64,000 nucleotides of DNA from assembly GCA_963779325.1 (NCBI GenBank), contig CAVZXS010000011.1, positions 124,001-188,000 of the forward strand, written 5' to 3'. Each line of letters starts with the position of its first letter. Position 1 is the stretch's first letter. The position numbers and the translations under genes were made by a program. The notes below the pieces were generated by a model. The model was not told the origin of the DNA, searched no databases, and was given only the letters and a program-made list of their open reading frames with translations. This document shows positions 44,020-51,094 of this stretch, piece by piece. Source of the DNA: CAVZXS01 sp963779325 (GTDB taxonomy: Bacteria > Bacteroidota > Bacteroidia > Chitinophagales > Chitinophagaceae).

Positions 44020-44618
44020 TGATTGTCTTCTTCTTTTATGTTTTGGCTCCATTTAGTGAATAATTCACCAAACTGTTTTTCATCTAATTTTCTTTTATCA
44101 TAATGCCCTGCATTATTCTTTTGCCTGAAAGCTTCATATAAAGTTACAGCACAGGCCACGCTTATATTCAGACTCCTGATAATACCGGCTTGCGGTATTA
44201 AAAAATTTCCGTCAGCCATATCTCTTACTTCATCCGATACGCCGCTGTGTTCGTTGCCAAAAACCAATGCCAGCGGATCGGTAAAATTGATGCTGTGTAA
44301 ACTTACGGCATCAGCGGATAAATGCGTAGTTAAAATTTTTGCATACTTTTTTCGAAGTGCGGCAAAACATTCTTCATTGTTTTCAAATTGATGAACGGTG
44401 AGCCATTTTACGGCACTGCTGCTGCTTTTGGCTCCCCATTTTTTATGGCGTGCAATTTTTGTATTCAGCACATAAATTTCCTGCACACCCACCGCGTCGC
44501 AGGTACGCATAACGGCCGATATATTGTGCGGGTCAAAAACATTTTCCAGCACGATGGTAATATCATTCTGCCTTTTATTTAAAACCGATAAAAGCTTTTC
44601 CTCTCGCTCAGGTGTCAT
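44016..44618 (-). CDS. trmH: tRNA (guanosine(18)-2'-O)-methyltransferase TrmH
   Basis: Methylates the 2'-OH of G18 in the D-loop of tRNA, using SAM. 200 residues; a SPOUT-fold enzyme whose start TPEREEKLLSVLNKRQNDITIVLENVFDPHNISAVMRTCDAVGVQE resembles E. coli TrmH, and ALVFGNEHSGVSDE plus SLNISVACAVTLYEAF form the SAM knot. The ATG at 44618 is chosen over the TTG at 44642. It lies just upstream of a tRNA-Pro locus and translationally overlaps the TlpA gene. Confidence 0.9.
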   Translation of the reverse strand: MTPEREEKLLSVLNKRQNDITIVLENVFDPHNISAVMRTCDAVGVQEIYVLNTKIARHKKWGAKSSSSAVKWLTVHQFENNEECFAALRKKYAKILTTHLSADAVSLHSINFTDPLALVFGNEHSGVSDEVRDMADGNFLIPQAGIIRSLNISVACAVTLYEAFRQKNNAGHYDKRKLDEKQFGELFTKWSQNIKEEDNQ

Positions 44619-44729
44619 GAGTTTATACTTTATTAAATGCAATTTTAAGGAAATGAATACGTAAATCAGAATTTGGCTTTTGCCGGTTATAAATATATCC
44701 TACATTTGCAGCCCGATGAATGTTTTTTT

Positions 44730-44794
44730 CGGGACATAGCATCCCGCCTCGGCGGGAGTAGCGCATCCCGACTTGAGTCGGGAGGGGGTCGCAA
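44730..44794 (+). repeat. Diverged tRNA-Pro 5' fragment with two inserted palindromes
   Basis: Starts CGGGACATAGC, continues with GTAGCGCA and ends GGGGGTCGCAA, matching tRNA-Pro order. The D-arm is expanded by TCCCGCCTCGGCGGGA, and the anticodon arm is replaced by TCCCGACTTGAGTCGGGA. It stops at the same tRNA position as the three fragments of the array, but no nuclease gene follows. Confidence 0.65.
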
Positions 44795-44886
44795 AAGACA
44801 ATAATGAGTTTGTAAAAGGATAATTCTGTTGTTAATAATAAATATTTTTCCCCCTTTTTCGATCAAAATATTAGATCGGAATGTTT

Positions 44887-44940
44887 CGGGACGTAGCGCA
44901 GCCCGGTAGCGCATGGCGCTTGAAGGCGCCAGAGTCGCAA
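44887..44940 (+). repeat. tRNA-Pro 5' fragment, copy 1
   Basis: 54 nt: acceptor strand CGGGACG, TA, D-arm GCGC-AGCCCGGTA-GCGC-A as in tRNA-Pro, then the palindrome TGGCGCTTGAAGGCGCCA in place of the anticodon arm, ending GAGTCGCAA in the T-stem. The 3' half is absent, so it cannot be a working tRNA. The nuclease ATG is 11 nt downstream. Confidence 0.8.
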
Positions 44941-44950
44941 TTATTTAAGT

Positions 44951-45193
44951 ATGTTCTATGTTTATGTACTTTATAGCAGTTCTTTAGAAAAATATTATAT
45001 TGGTAGTACTGAAGATTTACAGAAACGTTTAGTACAACACAATTCAGGTAAAGGTAACTTTACGCAGAAAGGAATTCCTTGGGAGTTAATTATTTCGATT
45101 GAATGCAATTCAAGATCAGAGGCTGTTCAATTAGAAGCAAAAATTAAGAAAAGAGGAGCTAAGAGATACTTGCAGGATAATAATCTTGCTTGA
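44951..45193 (+). CDS. GIY-YIG nuclease family protein, copy 1
   Basis: 80 residues, a single GIY-YIG domain. FYVYVLYSS holds the GIY-type strand, YYIGSTEDLQKRLVQHNSG has the YIG-type motif and the conserved Arg in LQKR, and EAVQLEAKIKKRGAKRYL has the metal-binding Glu. Short stand-alone domains of the UPF0213 type resemble this; activity is not established for most. The leader upstream is tRNA-derived. Identical in protein sequence to copy 3. Confidence 0.88.
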   Translation: MFYVYVLYSSSLEKYYIGSTEDLQKRLVQHNSGKGNFTQKGIPWELIISIECNSRSEAVQLEAKIKKRGAKRYLQDNNLA

Positions 45194-45198
45194 AAGTT

Positions 45199-45252
45199 CG
45201 GGACGTAGCGCAGTCCGGTAGCGCATGGCGCTTGAAGGCGCCAGAGTCGCAA
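45199..45252 (+). repeat. tRNA-Pro 5' fragment, copy 2
   Basis: Same 54-nt structure as copy 1 with GCAGTCCGG in the D-arm, matching the intact tRNA at 45823. Ends at the same T-stem base. Confidence 0.8.
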
Positions 45253-45262
45253 TTATTTAAGT

Positions 45263-45505
45263 ATGTTCTATGTTTATGTACTTTATAGCAGTTCTTTAGA
45301 AAAATATTATATTGGTAGTACTGAAGATTTACAGAAACGTTTAGTACAACACAATTCAGGTAAAGGTAACTTTACGCAGAAAGGAATTCCTTGGGAATTA
45401 ATTATTTCGATTGAATGCAATTCAAGATCAGAGGCTGTTCAATTAGAATCAAAAATTAAGAAAAGAGGAGCTAAGAGATACTTGCAGGATAATAATCTTG
45501 CTTGA
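45263..45505 (+). CDS. GIY-YIG nuclease family protein, copy 2
   Basis: 80 residues. Differs from copies 1 and 3 by one residue, Ala to Ser in EAVQLESKIKK, from a GCA to TCA codon change. Catalytic-site residues are unchanged. Between two tRNA-derived fragments, 69 bp after the end of copy 1. Confidence 0.88.
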   Translation: MFYVYVLYSSSLEKYYIGSTEDLQKRLVQHNSGKGNFTQKGIPWELIISIECNSRSEAVQLESKIKKRGAKRYLQDNNLA

Positions 45506-45510
45506 AAGTT

Positions 45511-45564
45511 CGGGACGTAGCGCAGTCCGGTAGCGCATGGCGCTTGAAGGCGCCAGAGTCGCAA
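45511..45564 (+). repeat. tRNA-Pro 5' fragment, copy 3
   Basis: 54 nt identical to the fragment of copy 2. It leads directly into the third nuclease gene. Confidence 0.8.
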
Positions 45565-45574
45565 TTATTTAAGT

Positions 45575-45817
45575 ATGTTCTATGTTTATGTACTTTATAG
45601 CAGTTCTTTAGAAAAATATTATATTGGTAGTACTGAAGATTTACAGAAACGTTTAGTACAACACAATTCAGGTAAAGGTAACTTTACGCAGAAAGGAATT
45701 CCTTGGGAATTAATTATTTCGATTGAATGCAATTCAAGATCAGAGGCTGTTCAATTAGAAGCAAAAATTAAGAAAAGAGGAGCTAAGAGATACTTGCAGG
45801 ATAATAATCTTGCTTGA
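45575..45817 (+). CDS. GIY-YIG nuclease family protein, copy 3
   Basis: 80 residues, identical in protein to copy 1. Its stop codon is followed by AAGTT and the intact tRNA-Pro gene, so the nuclease genes sit directly upstream of a functional tRNA. Whether the tRNA and nuclease are on one transcript cannot be told from sequence. Confidence 0.88.
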   Translation: MFYVYVLYSSSLEKYYIGSTEDLQKRLVQHNSGKGNFTQKGIPWELIISIECNSRSEAVQLEAKIKKRGAKRYLQDNNLA

Positions 45818-45822
45818 AAGTT

Positions 45823-45896
45823 CGGGACGTAGCGCAGTCCGGTAGCGCACTAGGCTGGGGGTCTAGGGGTCGCAAGTTCGAATCTTGTCGTCCCGA
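45823..45896 (+). tRNA. tRNA-Pro, anticodon GGG
   Basis: 74 nt with a full cloverleaf: acceptor CGGGACG / CGTCCCG, D-arm GCGC / GCGC, anticodon arm CTAGG-CTGGGGG-TCTAG with GGG at positions 34-36, variable loop GGGTC, T-arm GCAAG-TTCGAAT-CTTGT, discriminator A. CCA is not encoded (the sequence continues CATG). Its first 53 nt are the parent of the fragments in the array. Confidence 0.93.
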
Positions 45897-45907
45897 CATG
45901 AGGAAGA

Positions 45908-45942
45908 GGGTCGCTTCGATTTTAATCGGAGTCGTCCCGACA
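45908..45942 (+). repeat. Echo of the tRNA-Pro 3' end
   Basis: GGGTCGC, then TTCGATTTTAATCGGA (a palindrome) and GTCGTCCCGACA. The outer parts match the tRNA 3' region; the T-loop part is replaced by a palindrome, mirroring the anticodon-arm replacement in the 5' fragments. Confidence 0.55.
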
Positions 45943-45974
45943 AAGGCTCACAGAAATGCGGGCCTTTATCTTTT
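45942..45974 (+). terminator. Terminator after the tRNA locus
   Basis: AAAGGCTC / GGGCCTTT stem (one G-T pair) with a loop of about 10 bases, then ATCTTTTCT. Confidence 0.6.
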
Positions 45975-45990
45975 CTCCAAAGTTTTTTTC

Positions 45991-46010
45991 CGAACGTAGC
46001 GCAACCTGAT
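45991..46010 (+). repeat. Degenerate tRNA-like start
   Basis: CGAACGTAGCGCAACC resembles the CGGGACGTAGCGCAGTCC start of tRNA-Pro; it is followed by unrelated sequence. Probably a further decayed fragment. Confidence 0.4.
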
Positions 46011-46161
46011 TTAAGTCGCCCATTCAAATATTCAGAATAATGTATGCCCTAACACGATATAGAATGTGTGAATCGGGAAAACTGAATATCTTTAATCCTT
46101 ACCAATTGATGTTGACCGATAATTTATTTTCTTCCCTCAGAGCGTCTAAAACTATCTATCG

Positions 46162-48621
46162 ATGAAGCGGACTACCTTTTTATGTATAATATGCCAGCTA
46201 TGCTGCCGTTTTGGTGCTGAGGCACAGACAGATGATTTCTCCGCTAAAATCAATACCGGCAGTTTCAATCCTTCCGCTTTATTATGGTATAATGAGCCTG
46301 CAAAAAAATGGGAAGAAGCGTTGCCGGTTGGCAACGGTCGTTTGGGTGCCATGGTCTTTGGAAAAAATGGAGAAGAACGAATACAATTAAATGAAGAAAC
46401 CTATTGGTCGGGCGGGCCTTACTCAACAGTTGTAAAAGGCGGTTATAAAGTATTGCCTGAAATACAAAAGCTGGTCTTTGAAGAAAAATATTTGGCTGCT
46501 CATAATTTATTTGGCAGAAACTTAATGGGCTACCCGGTTGAACAAATGAAATACCAATGCCTGGCCAATTTGCATTTATTTTTTAAAAACCAAGACAGCA
46601 TAACCAATTACAAAAGATGGCTTGATCTGGAAACCGGAATTACAGGTGTTATTTATATTTCCAATGGAATCACTTATCAACGTGACGTACTGGCATCTGC
46701 ACCGGACCAAGTAATTATTGTTCGTATTACGGCAGATAAGCCCGGCAGTATTTCTTTTACTGCCAATCTCAGGGGTGAAAGAAACCAAACACATTCCAAT
46801 TATGCAACTGATTATTTTAAAATGGATCCTTATGGCAGCGATGGGTTAATACTTACAGGAAAGTCGGCCGACTATATGGGAGTAGAAGGAAAATTAAGAT
46901 ATGAAGCAAGAATAAAAGCGGTGCCTGAAGCCGGCACAATGAAAACAGATGGCGTTGATCTTATCATTGAAAATGCCAATGCAGTTACTTTATATTTTGC
47001 TGCAGCCACTAATTTTGTGAATTACAAAGATGTAAGTGCAGATCAACATCAAAGAGTAACAAACTATTTTAAAGCAATTGAAAATAAAAATTACAATACC
47101 ATTTTTACATGCAGCAGTTGCAGATCATAAAAAATATTTTAATCGGGTTTCACTGGAATTATCCAATACTAAAAATTCTTTTTTACCAACGCCAGATCGG
47201 GTTAAAAAAATTCAAACAGAACCTGATCCTTCTATGGCTGCATTGAGTTATCAGTTTGGCCGCTACCTCATGATCGGTTCATCCAGGCCCGGTACCGAAC
47301 CTGCCAACCTACAGGGCATTTGGAATGATAATATGAATCCATCCTGGGATTCAAAATACACTACCAATATTAATACAGAAATGAATTACTGGCCGGTGGA
47401 GAGCGGCAATCTTTCTGAATGTGCCGAGCCGTTGGTAAGAATGATAAAAGAATTAACCGATCAGGGTTCGCAGGTGGCCCGTGAACATTATGGTGCAAGA
47501 GGCTGGGTGTTTCATCAAAATACAGATATATGGAGAGTAGCGGCACCGATGGATGGTCCCACTTGGGGAACATTTACAGTAGGCGGCGCCTGGCTCTGCA
47601 CACATATATGGGAGCATTATCAATACACAATGGATAAAGATTTTTTAAAAAAAACTTTCCCGTTGATGGAAGGCTCTGTTCAATTTTTTATAGATTTTTT
47701 AGTGCCGCATCCGAATGGAAAATGGTTAGTCACCAGTCCTTCCACTTCTCCCGAAAATTTTCCGGATGGAGGCGGCAACAAACCATATTTTGATGAAGTG
47801 ACAGCAGGTTTCCGTGAAGGCACAACAATATGTGCCGGCTCTTCCATTGATATGCAAATCTTATACGATCTGTTTGGTTATTATATTGAAGCTGCAAAAG
47901 TTTTAGGAAAAGATGATGCCTTTAGTTCAGCAGGTTAAAACAGCAAGAGAAAAATTAGTGCCGCCGCAAATTGGTAAAGATGGGTCATTGCAGGAATGGG
48001 CCGATGATTGGAAATCATTGGAAAAAAATCATCGCCATTATTCACACATGTACGGACTTATACCCGGGCAAAGTATTGTACGAAAAAAGAACGCCGGCAT
48101 TGATTGAAGCTTACAAAAAAGTATTGAACGAAAGGGGCGATGCTTCTACAGGCTGGTCACGCGCCTGGAAAATGGCGCTTTGGGCAAGGTTGAATGACGG
48201 CAACCGGGCCAATAAAATTTACAAAGGATATTTGAAAGATCAATGCACTGCTTCTTTTTTTGCACTGTGTGGCAGATCATTACAGGTTGATGGCAGTTTT
48301 GGCGTTACTGCTGCTGTTACCGAAATGCTGATGCAGTCGCACGATGGGTTTATAAAATTATTACCGGCATTGCCTGATGAATGGAGTGAAGGTGAATTTA
48401 AAGGATTGGTTGCAAGAGGTGGTTTTGAACTGGATTTTACCTGGAAAAATAGAACAGTAAAAAAACTTAAGGTATTATCAAAGGCGGGAGAAGTTTGCCG
48501 GATTGAATTTAAACCGGGCATCAAGATCAGCACCAATAGCAAACATGTTGCTTTTAAAAAACTACCTGATAACAAAATTGAATTTAAAACAGTGAAAGGA
48601 TCTGTTTATTTGGTTGAATAA
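46162..48621 (+). pseudogene. GH95 family alpha-L-fucosidase, broken by three +1 insertions
   Basis: Family enzymes release alpha-1,2-linked L-fucose, often from host or plant glycans. About 818 residues after correction. Open parts: 46162-47130, 47078-47938 and 47971-48621, in frames that step by +1 each time. Breaks lie near 47104 (a run of T), 47923 and 48059. Motifs include ALPVGNGRLGAMVFG near residue 51, TTNINTEMNYWPVESGN, SPSTSPENFPDGG and VDGSFGVTAAVTEML, the conserved Asn, Glu and Asp sites of GH95. The N-terminus looks like a signal (MKRTTFLCIICQLCCRFGAEAQ). Likely read errors. Confidence 0.85.
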
Positions 48622-48810
48622 CCGGGTGCATTTCTAATTGTGTTTAAACTAATAGGCAATGGTTGCAAAATTTAACGCAGAGAAAATGAGATAAGAAGTT
48701 ATCGCAGAGTGAATCCTGAGCTAAGTCGAAAGGCTCTGCGTAAGCTCTGCTTCTCCTTTTCTCAGCAATGCTAAAAAATTAGCGACATGTTGAAATGCAC
48801 TCGATTAACT
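48616..48810. mobile_element. MITE-like element 3, directly behind the fucosidase
   Basis: Element 48624-48802. Left end GGGTGCATTTCTAATTGTG, right end reverse complement GAGTGCATTTCAACATGTCG, both of the family at 3840 and 20110. Flanks GAATAACC and GATTAACT match at 6 of 8 positions, a decayed duplication that includes the fucosidase stop codon. The interior has long imperfect inverted repeats (CGCAGAGAAAATGAGATAAG and CTTCTCCTTTTCTCAGC). Confidence 0.7.
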
Positions 48811-48839
48811 TTAATTAATATTTTAATAAGCTCTACATC

Positions 48840-51071
48840 ATGAATCCTAAACTTTCATTCCCACTAATTTTTATTCTCGCCGTTTTTTGTTTAAGCAACA
48901 GTTTTGCTCAAACTAAAAAATTAACCCTCGAAGATATTTATACGAATGGTGTATACCGGTCAAAAGGGGTTGGGCAAATCAGGTGGATGAAAGACAACAA
49001 AGGTTACTCCACGCTTGAGAATAATGTTGATGCAAAAGGAAATGACATTGTTGTGTATGATGCAGCAAGCGGAGCAAGAAATATTTTGGTAAATGCCAAA
49101 CAGCTGATACCAACAGGGGCAAACAAACCTTTATCCATTGATAATTATATTTGGAGTAATGATAACAGCAAGCTGTTGGTTTTTACCAATACCCGTAAAG
49201 TGTGGCGGCAAAATTCAAGAGGCGATTATTGGGTGCTGAACCTTGCCAATGGAAAACTGAAACAATTGGGTAAAGGGCTTGAAGAAGCGACACTCATGTT
49301 TGCCAAATTTTCTCCCGATGGAAATAGAATGGCTTATGTAAGCAAACTGAATATTTATACGGAAGATATTGCATCGGGAAAAATTACACAACTGACAAAA
49401 GATGGTGGAGGCAATATCATCAACGGTACATTTGATTGGGTGTATGAAGAGGAATTGGATTGCAGGGATGGTTTCCGCTGGAGCCCTGATGGGAAAAACA
49501 TTGCTTATTGGCAATCGGATACAAAAGGAGTAGGAACTTTTTATATGATTAATAATGTGGATTCCAATTACTCCGTTCCCATTCCATTGCCATATCCAAA
49601 AGTTGGTACCGCCAATTCTGCAGTGAAAGTGGGTGTGATATCCACAACAGGCGGGGCAACAAAATGGTTTAAAGTGCCCGGTGATCCCCGCAATAATTAT
49701 TTAGCAAGAATGGAATATATCCCGGGTTCTGATGAAGTGATGATTCAGCAACTGAATCGTTTGCAGAATACCAATACAGTATGGGTGGGCAATACAAAAA
49801 CAATGGCGCTGAAAAACATTCTGACCGATAAAGACGAAGCATTTTTAGATATACATGATAATATTGTTTGGCTGGATAATAACAACGCATTTACCTGGAC
49901 CGGCGAGAAAGACGGATGGGAACATTTGTATAAAGTGTCAAGAGACGGAAAACAAATGCAGTTGATCACTAAAGGAAGTTTTGATGTGGTGAATATTAAT
50001 TGCATTGATCCTGTAGGTGGGTATGTTTATTATATCGCTTCGCCGGAAAATTATACACAGCGATATCTCTATCGCAGCCGGCTGGATGGAAAAGGTGAGG
50101 CGGAAAGAGTATCTCCCGTAAATATGCCCGGACAGCATTCTTACCAGATCTCGGGAGATGCCAAATATGCCATACATAGTTTTGAAAATGCAACCGCGCC
50201 GCGCCGTATATCATTAATCAACCTTAATACACATACAGAAATAAAATTGCTGGAAGACAATGCGGCTTTAAAAAGCAAAATGAATGAACTGAGTCTGCGC
50301 CCCAAAGAATTTTTAAAAGTGGATATTGGCGAAGTGGTGTTGGATGCATGGATGATTAAGCCAAAAGATTTTGATCCGCAGAAAAAATACCCGATCATCT
50401 TTCATGTGTATGGAGAGCCTGCCGGTTCTACGGTACAGGACAACTGGGGCACCGGTGATAATCTCTGGCATCAATACCTCGCTAATGAATTGGGATGTAT
50501 TGTGATGAGCATTGATAACCGTGGCACCAAAGTGCCGAGAGGCCGTGATTTCAGAAAATGTATTTACCGGCAGATAGGTTTATTAGCTGCCGATGACCAG
50601 GCAGCCGCTGCAAAAAAAATAATGAGCATGTATCCTTTTATAGATTCCGGCCATACCGGCATTTGGGGCTGGAGTGGTGGCGGGCAAATGTCATTGCATT
50701 GCATCTTCCGTCATGGCGATGTATTTAAAACTGCCATCGCCGTTTCATTTGTTTCATTGCAAACATTGTATGATAATATTTACCAGGAACGCTACATGGG
50801 TTTACCAAACGATAATATTGCAGGATACCGGGATGGTTCGCCATTAACACATGCAGGTAAACTGGAGGGCAACCTGATGATCATTCATGGCACCGGTGAT
50901 GACAATGTGCATTACCAGAATTTTGAAATGTTGGTAAATGAATTAATTAAAAACAATAAGCTGTTCAGTATGCTATCGTATCCCATGCGGGATCATGGCA
51001 TCAATCAGGGAGTAAATACAACCCTGCATTTAAGAAGAACGATGGAGCAGTTTTGGAAAAAGAATCTGTAA
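48840..51071 (+). CDS. S9 family peptidase, dipeptidyl-peptidase IV type, secreted
   Basis: 743 residues. Signal peptide MNPKLSFPLIFILAVFCLSNSFAQ. N-terminal beta-propeller with DPPIV_N features (EEELDCRDGFRWSPDGKNIAYWQSD near 203-227; the Glu-Glu motif that binds the substrate N-terminus is EEEL). The catalytic domain carries Ser612 (GWSGGGQMS), Asp687 or 688 (GTGDDNVHYQN) and His719 (MRDHGINQG). Cleaves X-Pro or X-Ala dipeptides from N-termini. Followed closely (23 bp) by the serine dehydratase gene. Confidence 0.92.
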   Translation: MNPKLSFPLIFILAVFCLSNSFAQTKKLTLEDIYTNGVYRSKGVGQIRWMKDNKGYSTLENNVDAKGNDIVVYDAASGARNILVNAKQLIPTGANKPLSIDNYIWSNDNSKLLVFTNTRKVWRQNSRGDYWVLNLANGKLKQLGKGLEEATLMFAKFSPDGNRMAYVSKLNIYTEDIASGKITQLTKDGGGNIINGTFDWVYEEELDCRDGFRWSPDGKNIAYWQSDTKGVGTFYMINNVDSNYSVPIPLPYPKVGTANSAVKVGVISTTGGATKWFKVPGDPRNNYLARMEYIPGSDEVMIQQLNRLQNTNTVWVGNTKTMALKNILTDKDEAFLDIHDNIVWLDNNNAFTWTGEKDGWEHLYKVSRDGKQMQLITKGSFDVVNINCIDPVGGYVYYIASPENYTQRYLYRSRLDGKGEAERVSPVNMPGQHSYQISGDAKYAIHSFENATAPRRISLINLNTHTEIKLLEDNAALKSKMNELSLRPKEFLKVDIGEVVLDAWMIKPKDFDPQKKYPIIFHVYGEPAGSTVQDNWGTGDNLWHQYLANELGCIVMSIDNRGTKVPRGRDFRKCIYRQIGLLAADDQAAAAKKIMSMYPFIDSGHTGIWGWSGGGQMSLHCIFRHGDVFKTAIAVSFVSLQTLYDNIYQERYMGLPNDNIAGYRDGSPLTHAGKLEGNLMIIHGTGDDNVHYQNFEMLVNELIKNNKLFSMLSYPMRDHGINQGVNTTLHLRRTMEQFWKKNL

Positions 51072-51094
51072 CTTAACAGTCTTAAAAAATTAAA

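Larger units (their letters stand above)
44887..45822 (+). repeat. Three tandem 312-bp units: tRNA-Pro fragment plus GIY-YIG gene
   Basis: Units begin at 44887, 45199 and 45511, exactly 312 bp apart, and the intact tRNA-Pro begins in phase at 45823. Units differ at only a few bases (copy 1 has GCAGCCCGG where the others and the real tRNA have GCAGTCCGG; copy 2 has one coding change), so the duplication is recent. Confidence 0.9.

Noticed and set aside
44887..45564. Treating the three 54-nt fragments as extra functional tRNA genes
   Set aside because: They lack the T-loop, 3' acceptor strand and a 7-base anticodon loop; a palindrome sits in the anticodon arm.
45199..45822. CRISPR-like reading of the 312-bp repeats
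   Set aside because: The repeats are gene-length, contain an ORF, and have no unique spacers.
45814..45999. A 61-residue ORF reading through the tRNA (SGSALGWGSRGRKFESCRP)
   Set aside because: This is translation of the tRNA-Pro gene and flank; such peptides are a well-known artefact of tRNA sequences.
47913..48107. A separate small gene between two parts of the fucosidase
   Set aside because: Its residues continue the GH95 protein in a shifted frame; it is part of the broken gene.
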